From contig NZ_LR590470.1 in assembly GCF_901472535.1 (NCBI RefSeq), forward strand, positions 2,108,001-2,172,000: DNA of 64,000 bases, written 5' to 3'. Shown here one piece after another: positions 37,339 through 46,831 of the stretch. The stretch is from Sphingobacterium daejeonense (lineage in GTDB: Bacteria > Bacteroidota > Bacteroidia > Sphingobacteriales > Sphingobacteriaceae). Numbering within the stretch: position 1 is the first letter of the stretch; each line of letters opens with the position of its first letter. The position numbers and the translations under genes were made by a program. The notes under the pieces are model-generated. The model was not told the origin of the DNA, ran no database searches, and saw only the letters and a list, made by a program, of their open reading frames with translations.

Positions 37339-39732
37339 ATGAGAATTTCTTATAATTGGTTAAAGAATTTTATTGATATAGATAAAACCCCTGACGAGCT
37401 TTCCTTAATTCTGACAGACATAGGCTTAGAGGTTGAATCCCTCGAAGTTGAACAAAGTATTCCTGGAGGATTAGCAGGGTTAGTAGTAGGTGAAGTGATC
37501 ACCTGTGAGCAACATCCAAATGCTGACAAATTAAAAATTACTACCGTTAATGTAGGTCAACCTGAACTTCTGAACATTGTTTGTGGTGCTCCAAATGTAA
37601 GAGTAGGTTTAAAGGTAATTGTTGCACAAGTAGGTACAACATGTCATCCAACCACTGGAGAACCTTTTAAAATCACGAAATCAAAAATTCGTGGTGAAGC
37701 TTCAGAAGGTATGCTTTGTGGTGAAGATGAAATAGGTTTGGGTACTTCACATGCAGGTATCGTTGAACTATCAGCAGATGCCGAAGTTGGAAGTCTAGTG
37801 AAATCATACTTCAATATGGAAGATGATTATGCCTATGAAATTGGATTGACTCCTAATCGTGCTGATGCTGCATCACACTTAGGTGTAGCTAGAGATTTGG
37901 CGGCTTATTTCAGAACCGAGATTAAACCTTTAAACTTATCAGATTATAAAGCCTCAACAAATAAAGATACATCTGTAAGAGTGGATTCTATTGATGATGC
38001 TCCTAGATATTCAGGTATCAACATTAAAAATATTAAGGTTGCAGAATCGCCAGAATGGTTAAGGAATAAATTAGCTGCAATCGGAGTACGATCTATCAAT
38101 AATATTGTCGATGTTACCAACTATATATTACATGATTTAGGTCAACCATTACATGCATTTGATCAAGATAAGATTTCTGGAAATCAAGTCATTGTAAGAA
38201 AAGCTAAAGAAGGGGAGTTATTCACTACATTAGATGGAGTTGAGCGCAAATTATCTTCAGAAGATCTAGTAATTGCAGATGCTGAAAAGCCTATGTGTAT
38301 CGCTGGTGTATTTGGAGGTGAACATTCTGGAGTAACAGAAGGAACTACTTCTATATTCTTAGAATCTGCGTATTTCAATCCTGTGTCTGTACGTAAGACT
38401 TCGAAAAGACATACCTTAAAAACTGATTCTTCATTTCGTTTTGAGCGTGGAACTAACCCGGATATTACGGTAGAAGCTTTGAAAAAAGCTGCTATATTGA
38501 TTGCAGAAGTCGCAGGTGGTGAGGTGTCTTCAGAAATTGTGGATTTATATCCTAATCCTATTGCTCCGTTTGAGTTCCCAATAACTTATGCTAATATTCA
38601 ACGCGTTATTGGAAAGGATATTCCTGCGGGAACTATTAAGGAAATCATTATCAGCTTAGGCATCGAGATTAAAAATGAAACAAATGAAGGTTTCGATGTA
38701 TTGGTACCTCCATACAAAGTGGATGTAACTCGTGAAATTGATGTCGTAGAAGAGGTTTTAAGAATTTATGGGTATAATAATATTGAGCTAAAGACTCAAA
38801 TTAAAGCTTCATTAAATACTTCTGAAAAACCTGATAGAGAGGTTGTTTTAAATCAGATTGCAGATTTGCTGATTTCAAATGGATATAGAGAAATCCTGAG
38901 TAATTCATTGACTAAAGATGAGTATCTGGAAAATCCAGAAACAGCAGTGAAATTATTGAATCCATTGAGCAGTGACTTGGACGTTATGCGTCAGAATCTA
39001 TTGTTCTCAGCATTGGTTGCAATAGGCTATAATCAAAAACGTAGATCAGCTGATCTAAAAGTTTTCGAATATGGAAGATCATATAATTTGGTTGATGAGA
39101 ACTATGTTGAAAAGCAATTATTCTCATTAGCGATTGCAGGAAGAAAAGAATCTGAACAATGGAACAACAGCAACAATGTTGTTAGCTTTTTTGATATTAA
39201 AGCTCCAGTAGATGCAATCATCAAGAGACTAAAGGTAGAGGGCATTCGTATTGAAGAATACCAAGGGACTTATTTTGATTATGGCTTGTCTTACAAAAAA
39301 GGTGAGAAGGTCTTGGTTTCTTTGGGTGCTGTTTCGAAGAAAAATCTGAAGAAGGCGGATGTTGATGGTCCTGTTTTCTTTGCACAATTTGATTTTGATT
39401 TATTGGTTAAGGTGATCAAGAAAAATAAAATCACCTACAAAGAGGTTTCTAAATTCCCTTCAGTTCGCCGTGATTTAGCTTTGTTATTGGATGAGTCTGT
39501 TAGTTTTGAGCAATTGCGTTTAATTGCTAATAAGACAGAGCGGAAGTTATTGAAGGAAGTTCAGATTTTCGATGTTTATAAAGGCGATAAATTGCCTGCA
39601 GGCAAGAAGTCATATGCGTTGAGTTTTATCCTTCAGGATGAAGAAAAAACGCTAACGGACAAACAAATTGATACCATAATTCAAAAATTAATTATTAACT
39701 TTGAGAAAGAAGTTGGCGCTACAGTGCGCTAA
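37339..39732 (+). CDS. pheT: Phenylalanine-tRNA ligase beta subunit
   Basis: A 797-residue subunit of phenylalanyl-tRNA synthetase. Domains in order: N-terminal B1/tRNA-binding OB fold (LVVGEVITCEQHPNADKLKI), B3/B4 core (GLTPNRADAASHLGVARDLA, IVDVTNYILHDLGQPLHAFD), B5, the pseudo-catalytic fold, and the C-terminal ferredoxin-like anticodon-binding domain (FPSVRRDLALLLDESV). Full length and unbroken. The alpha subunit is not in the window. It heads a cluster with a coiled-coil protein, zapA, 6S RNA and rny. Confidence 0.97.
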   Translation: MRISYNWLKNFIDIDKTPDELSLILTDIGLEVESLEVEQSIPGGLAGLVVGEVITCEQHPNADKLKITTVNVGQPELLNIVCGAPNVRVGLKVIVAQVGTTCHPTTGEPFKITKSKIRGEASEGMLCGEDEIGLGTSHAGIVELSADAEVGSLVKSYFNMEDDYAYEIGLTPNRADAASHLGVARDLAAYFRTEIKPLNLSDYKASTNKDTSVRVDSIDDAPRYSGINIKNIKVAESPEWLRNKLAAIGVRSINNIVDVTNYILHDLGQPLHAFDQDKISGNQVIVRKAKEGELFTTLDGVERKLSSEDLVIADAEKPMCIAGVFGGEHSGVTEGTTSIFLESAYFNPVSVRKTSKRHTLKTDSSFRFERGTNPDITVEALKKAAILIAEVAGGEVSSEIVDLYPNPIAPFEFPITYANIQRVIGKDIPAGTIKEIIISLGIEIKNETNEGFDVLVPPYKVDVTREIDVVEEVLRIYGYNNIELKTQIKASLNTSEKPDREVVLNQIADLLISNGYREILSNSLTKDEYLENPETAVKLLNPLSSDLDVMRQNLLFSALVAIGYNQKRRSADLKVFEYGRSYNLVDENYVEKQLFSLAIAGRKESEQWNNSNNVVSFFDIKAPVDAIIKRLKVEGIRIEEYQGTYFDYGLSYKKGEKVLVSLGAVSKKNLKKADVDGPVFFAQFDFDLLVKVIKKNKITYKEVSKFPSVRRDLALLLDESVSFEQLRLIANKTERKLLKEVQIFDVYKGDKLPAGKKSYALSFILQDEEKTLTDKQIDTIIQKLIINFEKEVGATVR

Positions 39733-39759
39733 ATCAATATAAATTAATTGCGAAATACT

Positions 39760-40068
39760 ATGGCGTCATTATCTTCCCAAATGAATATTATCGTTGAGAA
39801 AACGAAAAATCTTATTCAATTGTGTGAAGCCTTGCAAGAAGAGAATGATCTATTAAAGTTAGAAGTTCAATCTTTGCAAGTTGCCTTTGAGACGAGTTCG
39901 GAAAAGGTTAAACAGCTGGAAGACAAGGTTAAAGCCTTGGCAGTAGCGAAGACTTTAGACAATTCGGAGATTGACAAAGATGCCATAAATGAAAAAGTAC
40001 TTGACACAAAACGAAAAATTAACGATTTTGTGCGAGAAATAGACAAATGTATAAGTCTATTGAAGTAG
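39760..40068 (+). CDS. Small coiled-coil protein between pheT and zapA
   Basis: A 102-residue, highly charged helical protein. Residues ~10-75 have clear heptad spacing (LIQLCEALQEENDLLKLEVQ, SSEKVKQLEDKVKALAVAK), so it should dimerise as a coiled coil. The place directly before zapA suggests a partner of ZapA in Z-ring assembly, comparable in form with ZapB, but this is inference from position and shape only. An in-frame TTG at 39748 is the only earlier start; ATG 39760 is preferred. Confidence 0.75.
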   Translation: MASLSSQMNIIVEKTKNLIQLCEALQEENDLLKLEVQSLQVAFETSSEKVKQLEDKVKALAVAKTLDNSEIDKDAINEKVLDTKRKINDFVREIDKCISLLK

Positions 40069-40118
40069 GGAACAGGGAAGTTGGAAACAGACTTATAACG
40101 TTATAAAGCTCAAAGAAA

Positions 40119-40409
40119 ATGGGAGAAATTTCCATAAAAATAAATATCGCTGATCGAGTATATCCATTACGTGTAGAAACGGAGGAGGAAGAGGTAATTA
40201 GATATGCTGCGAAGCTTATAAACGAAAAAATAAAAGAACTGCAGGATAATTATGCGGTTCGTGATAAACAGGACTTATTATCAATGTGTGTATTGCAATA
40301 TGCAACGGGGATGATAAAGGCTGAAAGGAACAGTAAAAACCAGGATACTGGTTTAGAGAGTTCCATTCACGAGCTTGATAATATTTTGACAGATTTCTTC
40401 AAGAAATAA
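40119..40409 (+). CDS. zapA: Cell division protein ZapA
   Basis: A 96-residue protein that bundles FtsZ filaments at the septum. The family start MGEISIKINIADRVYPLRVE, then EEEVIRYAAKLINEKIKELQ and the coiled C-terminus LLSMCVLQYATGMIKAERN, are characteristic. Length is normal. It follows the coiled-coil gene by 50 bp and is followed by the 6S RNA gene, a neighbourhood kept in many bacteria. Confidence 0.92.
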   Translation: MGEISIKINIADRVYPLRVETEEEEVIRYAAKLINEKIKELQDNYAVRDKQDLLSMCVLQYATGMIKAERNSKNQDTGLESSIHELDNILTDFFKK

Positions 40410-40449
40410 TACGTTTACGTTCTTAGAATTTAGAGCTTGTAACGACGAA

Positions 40450-40630
40450 TTTGCCGCAATTAAATTCGGGTTGTCACTATTTTAAACTTAACGCTTCAAT
40501 ATCACGAGCAACACAAAGATGTAGGCCATTTTGCGAAAGCCATCTAGGTCATGATCATACGCTCAAATCATGTGTAATCGAAGTTTAATAATACATGGTA
40601 CCTGATTAATTTAATTGCGGTTTTTTTTTG
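40450..40630 (+). ncRNA. ssrS: 6S RNA (SsrS)
   Basis: The 270-bp gap between zapA and rny holds a structured RNA. CCGCAATTAAATT (40454-40466) pairs perfectly over 13 bp with AATTTAATTGCGG (40608-40620), which is followed by nine T. Inside, TTAAACTT (40482-40489) pairs with AAGTTTAA (40581-40588), leaving a large open bubble, and GATG...GGCC/GCC..CATC forms an apical hairpin near 40520-40545. The long rod with bubble and the place behind zapA fit 6S RNA, which binds the housekeeping RNA polymerase. The 5' end is estimated. Confidence 0.75.
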
Positions 40631-40680
40631 AATAAATGCTATTACATTAACATAACAGAAATACATATAAATAATAACAA

Positions 40681-42240
40681 ATGGAGTATACAACTACTAT
40701 ATCAATAATAATTTCACTGGTTGTCGGTGTTTTTATTGGGCGATATCTCTTGCAGATGCTGTTCAAAAAACAAGAACAGTCAGCGAATGATAAGGCTGCT
40801 CAGATTGTGAAGGATGCAGAACAACAAGCTGAACACATTAAAAAACAACGTCAGTTAGAAGCTAAAGAAAAATTCTTGCAACTGAAAGCTGAACATGAAA
40901 AGGAAGTAAACCAAAAAAACAATACAATCTCTCAGAAAGAGAATACTATCCGTCAAAAAGAACAGTCATTGAATCAAAAATTGGAAAATCTAAATCGTGA
41001 AAAACAGGATTTAGATAATAAAACCAAGAAATTGGATCAAATGATCGAATTGAATGACAAAAAGAAAGAAGAAGTTGAGCAATTAAAAGGTCAACATATC
41101 AAGCAATTGGAAAGCATTGCAGGACTATCTGCTGATGAAGCTAAAGAGCAATTGGTTAGTTCATTACGTGAAGAAGCTCGCTCTCAGGCTATCATGCAAA
41201 TCAAAGATATCGTTGATGAAGCAAAATTAACAGCTTCAAAAGAAGCTAAGAAAGTCGTAATCCAAACGATTCAACGTACCGCTACGGAATCTGCAATCGA
41301 AAATACAGTATCTATTTTCAATATTGAAAACGATGAAATTAAAGGTCGTATCATCGGTCGTGAAGGACGTAATATCCGCGCTCTAGAAGCTGCGACTGGT
41401 GTTGAGATTATTGTGGATGACACTCCAGAGGCTATTATCCTTTCAGGATTTGATCCTGTAAGACGTGAGATCGCTCGTTTGTCACTACATAGATTGGTTA
41501 CGGATGGTCGTATCCACCCTGCTCGTATTGAGGAAGTAGTTGCTAAAACTCGTACTCAAATCGAAGATGAGATCGTTGAAATCGGTGAACGTACTGTCAT
41601 TGACTTAGGTATTCATGGATTGCATCCTGAATTGATCAGAATGGTCGGAAGAATGAGATACCGTTCTTCTTATGGACAGAACCTATTACAGCACTCTCGT
41701 GAAGTTGCGAATTTCGCTGCTACAATGGCTGCAGAATTAGGCTTAAATGTTAAACACGCTAAACGTGCTGGGCTTCTGCATGATATTGGTAAAGTTCCCG
41801 ATGATAATCCAGAGCTTCCACACGCGATTTTAGGTAAGCAACTGGCAGAGAAATACAAAGAACATCCTGATGTATGTAATGCTATCGGTGCGCACCATGA
41901 CGAGATTGAAATGACTTCCATGATATCTCCAATCGTACAAGCTTGTGATGCTATTTCTGGCGCTCGCCCAGGCGCTCGTCGTGAAGTAGTAGAAAGCTAT
42001 ATCAAGAGACTGAAAGAACTAGAAGATCTAGCATTATCTTACCCAGGTGTTGAGAAAACATTCGCTATTCAAGCAGGACGTGAATTACGTGTGGTTGTAG
42101 AAAGCGAAAAAGTTTCTGATGCACAAGCAGAGATCTTAGCAGCAGATATATCAAATCGTATTCAAACTGAAATGACTTACCCTGGTCAAATTAAAGTAAC
42201 AGTTATCAGGGAAACAAGATCAGTATCTTACGCAAAGTAA
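40681..42240 (+). CDS. rny: Ribonuclease Y
   Basis: A 519-residue membrane-anchored endoribonuclease that starts mRNA decay. One N-terminal transmembrane helix ([19 protein letters not shown]), a long coiled coil (about residues 40-160), a KH domain ([20 protein letters not shown]) and an HD domain ([18 protein letters not shown] with the HD metal pair) are in the standard order. It is full length and unbroken and lies behind the 6S RNA gene. A terminator follows at 42264. Confidence 0.97.
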   Translation: MEYTTTISIIISLVVGVFIGRYLLQMLFKKQEQSANDKAAQIVKDAEQQAEHIKKQRQLEAKEKFLQLKAEHEKEVNQKNNTISQKENTIRQKEQSLNQKLENLNREKQDLDNKTKKLDQMIELNDKKKEEVEQLKGQHIKQLESIAGLSADEAKEQLVSSLREEARSQAIMQIKDIVDEAKLTASKEAKKVVIQTIQRTATESAIENTVSIFNIENDEIKGRIIGREGRNIRALEAATGVEIIVDDTPEAIILSGFDPVRREIARLSLHRLVTDGRIHPARIEEVVAKTRTQIEDEIVEIGERTVIDLGIHGLHPELIRMVGRMRYRSSYGQNLLQHSREVANFAATMAAELGLNVKHAKRAGLLHDIGKVPDDNPELPHAILGKQLAEKYKEHPDVCNAIGAHHDEIEMTSMISPIVQACDAISGARPGARREVVESYIKRLKELEDLALSYPGVEKTFAIQAGRELRVVVESEKVSDAQAEILAADISNRIQTEMTYPGQIKVTVIRETRSVSYAK

Positions 42241-42263
42241 GACAGATATTTAAATCAATAGAA

Positions 42264-42290
42264 GACTCACCAATAGGTGGGTCTTTTTTT
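42264..42290 (+). terminator. Terminator of rny
   Basis: GACTCACC (42264-42271) and GGTGGGTC (42276-42283) with a short loop, followed by seven T; one G-T pair in the stem. Confidence 0.88.
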
Positions 42291-42380
42291 ATTGGTTTAA
42301 AGATTAGAGTTCGATTAGAATTATGATTGACTAAGGTAAACATCTTGATAAATAGTTAAATTTGTGGTATTTTGATGATT

Positions 42381-43071
42381 ATGCAAATATTAGTTGTAGA
42401 AGATGACCACAGAATAAGTTCCTTTCTTATCAAAGGATTGGAAGAAAATGGTTTTTTTAGTCACGTTATGCAAGAATGCAGAGCAGGCTTTGATCGAAGA
42501 AAATCTAAAAATTCAGTGGGATATCATCATTATCGATATCATGTTGCCGGGTATAGATGGTATACAACTTCTACAAACCCTTCGATATAAACAAGTATTT
42601 GCTCCAGTATTAATGCTGAGTGCATTAAACTCAGTTCAAGACAAAGTTTCTTCCTTAGATAATGGAGCCGATGATTATTTGACCAAGCCCTTTCACTTCG
42701 AAGAATTATTATCCAGAATCAATGCTTTGAGCAGACGAAGGACCTATCATTTGCAAAATAAACCCAAGAATGCCATTTTAACCTTTTCTGATTTGGTAAT
42801 CGATACTGATCAATATCAAGTATTCTTGAGCAATGAACTCATTGATCTTTCCCCAAGGGAATACAAGCTGTTAATGTACTTGGTAGAAAACAAGAACAGG
42901 ACAGTTAGTCGTATGCAAATCTTGAATGCAGTGTGGGGGATTACTTTCAATAACCACAGTAATGTTGTAGATGTATATATTTCTTATTTGAGAAATAAGA
43001 TTGAAACCGCTGATCAGAAATTTATCAATACCATCAAAGGTGTTGGTTATATGTTTAAGTATGATTCATGA
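42381..43071 (+). CDS. OmpR-family response regulator (frameshifted)
   Basis: Two-component response regulator of the CusR/CopR kind. The receiver begins MQILVVEDDHRISSFLIKG; removing one T in the run 42452-42458 joins ENGFLVTLCKNAEQALIEEN. The phospho-acceptor is Asp52 (IIIIDIMLPGIDG) and the conserved Lys is in LTKPFHF. The C-terminal winged helix has SPREYKLLMYLVENKNRTVS and VDVYISYLRNKI. Repaired length 229 residues. It overlaps the sensor kinase gene by 4 bp and precedes a heavy-metal efflux operon, so it probably controls that pump. Confidence 0.9.
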
Positions 43072-44402
43072 AATTAAAGCATAGGCTAGCGTTATATTCT
43101 GTACTTATATTTAGTGTTATTACGCTACTGATTTCTATTGCAATTTATTTCTCTTATTATGTTCAGATGGAGAAGTCACATCACCATGCTTTAGAAAGCA
43201 AATCTCTGTTGGCTGCGATCTATTATTTGGAGCGTGATGAATTGACAAGCCCTGAACATGAAAATATCCAACGTCAGCTACAGAAAACTATTTCAAGAAG
43301 GGATATCGTCGTTTTTGATAGCCTGAATCGTAAGACTGCTGGGGATATGGCCAGTATAAGCGATATTTCTCATAACTTTATCAATGAAGCCAGATCAGAT
43401 AAAAAAGCTTCCTTTAACACCAAATATTTCTTTTATAACGGAATTTATTACAGCGACAATGAAGGCGATTTTGTAATTGTAACCAGAGAATCCAAAAATA
43501 ATTTCAATAGCCAGATGCAATCTTTATTGCAGATTCTTGTGGTTTCTTTTTTAGTTGGTTTGTTGATTATCTATTTCTTTTCAAGGTATTTGGGTTATAT
43601 AGCTTATAAACCAATCATTGATGTCATTAATCAAATCAAAGACCGTGATAGCAAGAATTTCGATAAGCCCATTGAATTAGACCGTTCTTATTCTGAAATC
43701 CAAGATTTGGTTAATACCTATAACTTATTCGTAGATCGTATTTCACAGACCTTCAATGTACAGAAGAATTTCATTGACTATGTTTCTCATGAATTGAGGA
43801 CACCTATTACAGCCTTGTTGGGTACATTAGAAGTAACAAATTATAAGGGTCGTAGTAGAGAAGAGTATGAGGAAGTTGTTAACCAGTTAAAGCAGTATAC
43901 CAACGATCTTGAGGAAACACTAGAACATATGATGCTGTTATCTGGTGCCAAAACCAGTTTCGAGTTCTCCAAACTTCGGGTTGACGAAATTATTTGGCAA
44001 GTGATAGAAAATGCTTTTCTATATTACCAAGCGAATGTTGAGGTCGAGTTGAAAGTTGAAGACACCAAACTATTGGAATGGCAGGGCAATGATAAATTAT
44101 TGGCACTGGCATTAAATAATATTGTAGAGAACGCCATCAAATACTCCAATAATAAACCTGTTAAAATTATCATCCATGAAATTGCCGGAAAACTCCAAGT
44201 AGTCGTCAAAGATAAGGGGATAGGAATTACAGGAGATGATCTAAAAAAAGTAAAACAGAACTTCTACCGCGGTAAGAATACAGGAAAATATTCTGGTAAA
44301 GGAATTGGCTTATCGATGGCCAATATCATTCTAAACCTCCATAAAATCGAGTTGGAAATTCAAAGCCAACCAACTGGTACAGAAGTGAAATTGAATTTCT
44401 AA
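43068..44402 (+). CDS. Sensor histidine kinase
   Basis: A 444-residue inner-membrane sensor. Helix 1 is near residues 8-30 and helix 2 near 148-170 (SLLQILVVSFLVGLLIIYFF), with a ~115-residue periplasmic sensor between. A HAMP-like linker, the H-box FIDYVSHELRTPITALLG (His241), and the ATPase boxes NNIVENAIKYSNN, DKGIGI and GKGIGLSMANII follow. Overlaps the regulator by 4 bp (ATGA). Given the CusCBA-like genes that follow, copper, silver or another metal is the likely signal. Confidence 0.92.
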   Translation: MKLKHRLALYSVLIFSVITLLISIAIYFSYYVQMEKSHHHALESKSLLAAIYYLERDELTSPEHENIQRQLQKTISRRDIVVFDSLNRKTAGDMASISDISHNFINEARSDKKASFNTKYFFYNGIYYSDNEGDFVIVTRESKNNFNSQMQSLLQILVVSFLVGLLIIYFFSRYLGYIAYKPIIDVINQIKDRDSKNFDKPIELDRSYSEIQDLVNTYNLFVDRISQTFNVQKNFIDYVSHELRTPITALLGTLEVTNYKGRSREEYEEVVNQLKQYTNDLEETLEHMMLLSGAKTSFEFSKLRVDEIIWQVIENAFLYYQANVEVELKVEDTKLLEWQGNDKLLALALNNIVENAIKYSNNKPVKIIIHEIAGKLQVVVKDKGIGITGDDLKKVKQNFYRGKNTGKYSGKGIGLSMANIILNLHKIELEIQSQPTGTEVKLNF

Positions 44403-44466
44403 TCAAATTCTAATCTAATTTAAAATTCACCTTAATATTGAAGTTTAATCTTTGCAGTAAGATTAA

Positions 44467-45723
44467 ATGGAAAAGAAATTACATATACTTTTGATACTGT
44501 TTTGCTTCCAACTGGCAGCAAAAGCACAAACCTATTCATTACAGGATTTGGAATCTCAATTCCTAGAAAATAACCTGCAATTAATTGCCAATAAATTCAA
44601 TGTCAATAAAGCTGATGCGCTGATAGTTCAAGAGAAATTATGGGCCAATCCAAGCTTTACAGTTGATAATATCAACCTATGGTCAAACCCATCTTTTGAA
44701 ACTATGCCCAATATTATTGGGAATTTTGGCAGCAAACAACAGGTTAACATGGATCTGGAACAGTTAATTGAAACAGCAGGGAAGAGAAAAAAGAGAGTAG
44801 CCATTAAAACTTTAGAAAGAAATGCAGCAAGATTGGAGTTCGAAGAACTGCTGAGGCAATTGAAATTGGAATTGAGGACCAACTTCCATAGCCTTGGCAG
44901 AATTCAACTTGAAGAATTTCAGTTGAATTCTATCTATGAATTGTTCACACAGCTCAATAGCCAGTATAAGGCTCAATCTGAAAAACAGCATGTTTCTCAA
45001 GTCAGTTATATAAGGATTCATACAGAACTTATCGGAATCCAAAAGGAATTGATGGACTTGCAAACAGAAAAAAACGACAAGTTACAACATCTTAGAATCC
45101 TTACACAGAACCCTAATTTGGCCCTTGAAAATATAGATTTTGGTGATGTAGAATTGCACTTTCCGAAAACTATTCCAATCAACCTAAAAGAAACTGCTAT
45201 GGCTCAAAACATAACCATACAATTTTTAGGGAATGATATCAATCTTTCTGAAAAGCAGTTCTCATTAGAAAAAGCTCAGAGAACACCAAACTTGAATTTT
45301 CTAATGAACTATGAACGTGGTGGGAACGTAATGGACAATTTTTTTGGAGTTGGAGTAAACATTGATTTACCCTTGTTCAATAGAAACAAAGGAAATATTC
45401 AAGCTGCAAAAATCCAAGTTGAGCAAAGCCAAGCAAGTTTAAAAGCAAAACAACGCGAGCTCGAAAATGAGATCGATAAATTATTGAGGCGATTGTCATT
45501 ATACGAATCCAATTTAAAGCAATGGGATTTCAAAAATAACGACATCCACGGTCAAGTCCTTGAAAATTATATCAAGCATCTTCAAGAGAAGCAAGTGACT
45601 TTAATAGAATTCATCGACTTCTCGCAAGCTTATCGAGAAGCTCAACAAGCATATTTTGAGCTTCAAGAAAATTACCTCAACACATTTGAAGAATTACAGT
45701 ACCTAACAGGTCAAGAATTATAA
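44467..45723 (+). CDS. Outer-membrane efflux protein, TolC/CusC family
   Basis: A 418-residue outer-membrane factor with signal peptide (cleaved near AAKAQTYS). Two long helical repeats with the TolC periodicity are visible (NPSFTVDNINLWSNPS, LEQLIETAGKRKKRVAI; later LEKAQRTPNLNFLMNYERGG and VGVNIDLPLFNRNKGNIQA). The pattern of DLPLFNRNKG is typical of metal-efflux CzcC/CusC proteins. Its stop overlaps the start of the adaptor gene (TAATG), so the pump subunits are translationally coupled. Confidence 0.9.
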   Translation: MEKKLHILLILFCFQLAAKAQTYSLQDLESQFLENNLQLIANKFNVNKADALIVQEKLWANPSFTVDNINLWSNPSFETMPNIIGNFGSKQQVNMDLEQLIETAGKRKKRVAIKTLERNAARLEFEELLRQLKLELRTNFHSLGRIQLEEFQLNSIYELFTQLNSQYKAQSEKQHVSQVSYIRIHTELIGIQKELMDLQTEKNDKLQHLRILTQNPNLALENIDFGDVELHFPKTIPINLKETAMAQNITIQFLGNDINLSEKQFSLEKAQRTPNLNFLMNYERGGNVMDNFFGVGVNIDLPLFNRNKGNIQAAKIQVEQSQASLKAKQRELENEIDKLLRRLSLYESNLKQWDFKNNDIHGQVLENYIKHLQEKQVTLIEFIDFSQAYREAQQAYFELQENYLNTFEELQYLTGQEL

Positions 45724-46829
45724 TGAAGAATACCCAAAGTTTACCAATAGTTTTTTTAACTCTTCTTGTATGTTGCTTTGGCTGCAACCGCAGCCAGCAA
45801 CAACAAGATAAATCGATCGACTCCGTTAATACATTCTGCTTGAGTGATCAACTTAAGAAGTCGACAGAAATTATCGAAGCTAGTGAAAGTCCAATTGTAG
45901 AGCAATTGACTCTTTCTGGTAAAATTGAATATAATGAAAATGACTTAGTGACTTTCAGAAGCCTCCTGCTAGGCGTTGTCGAAAAAGTTGATTTTGAATT
46001 AGGAGATCAGGTTAAAAAAGGACAGGTACTCGCCGTCATTAAATCAACTGAAATCCAAAGCCTTTTCCAGCAAAAGAAGTCTCAACAAAATCAAATCAAT
46101 CTATTAGGTAAGCTTCTCAATACAAAAAAAGACTTATTGAACGATGGCATGATATCCGAGCCTGAAATGCTACAAGTGGAGCATGAATTGGAAACAGCAA
46201 AATTAGAACTTAACAGGATTAATCAATCGCTTCAATTATATCATGCTGTAGGAGAGGGAACCTTTCAGATTTTAGCCCCTAAAAATGGATACATCATTCA
46301 AAAAGACATCAGCCAAGGACAAATAATAACCCATGAAAGTGACCCCTTGTTTTCCATTTCAAACCTCAAAGAGGTATGGGTAATGTTGAATGTGTATGCC
46401 AGTAATTTAAGATATATTAAAACCGGCGATCAGGTAAAAGTTAGAACAATAGCTTACCCTGACGAGGTTTATATTGGAAAAATCGATAAGATCTATAATG
46501 TATTCGATGCGAGTGAGCATGTCATGAAAGCTAGAGTGGTTTTGGAAAACCAAAACCTGAATCTGATGCCTGGTTTAAACGCAGATATTATTATTGACAA
46601 AAAGCGATTGGATCAAACTGCGATGGCAGTGCCAAATAAATCTTTGATATTCAGTAATAATGAAAATTATCTTTTAATCTATCACGATGATTGCAATATA
46701 GAATCCCAAAAGGTTGAAGTGCTGACAAGCAATGAAGAAGTGACTTATGTGAAAGGCGATTTTAATGATCGCGAAAAAATTATAGGTTCCAATGCATTGT
46801 TGATTTTTGAACAATTGAGAGATCAATAG
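45723..46829 (+). CDS. Periplasmic adaptor (membrane fusion) protein of an RND pump, CusB-like
   Basis: A 368-residue lipoprotein (lipobox LLVCCFGC). Domain order: beta-barrel/lipoyl half (LLGVVEKVDFELGDQVKKGQ), a helical hairpin (LFQQKKSQQNQINLLGKLLN), the second lipoyl half (FQILAPKNGYIIQKDISQGQ), beta-barrel (EVWVMLNVYASNLRYIKTGD) and a C-terminal membrane-proximal domain. It links the inner-membrane pump to the outer-membrane channel. No Met-rich N-terminal metal-binding motif of E. coli CusB is seen. The pump gene starts 2 bp later. Confidence 0.9.
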   Translation: MKNTQSLPIVFLTLLVCCFGCNRSQQQQDKSIDSVNTFCLSDQLKKSTEIIEASESPIVEQLTLSGKIEYNENDLVTFRSLLLGVVEKVDFELGDQVKKGQVLAVIKSTEIQSLFQQKKSQQNQINLLGKLLNTKKDLLNDGMISEPEMLQVEHELETAKLELNRINQSLQLYHAVGEGTFQILAPKNGYIIQKDISQGQIITHESDPLFSISNLKEVWVMLNVYASNLRYIKTGDQVKVRTIAYPDEVYIGKIDKIYNVFDASEHVMKARVVLENQNLNLMPGLNADIIIDKKRLDQTAMAVPNKSLIFSNNENYLLIYHDDCNIESQKVEVLTSNEEVTYVKGDFNDREKIIGSNALLIFEQLRDQ

Positions 46830-46831
46830 GC

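Noticed and set aside
40068..40100. Another heptamer tract (GGGAACAGGGAAG...)
   Set aside because: Only about three loosely similar units and no relation to either heptamer family.
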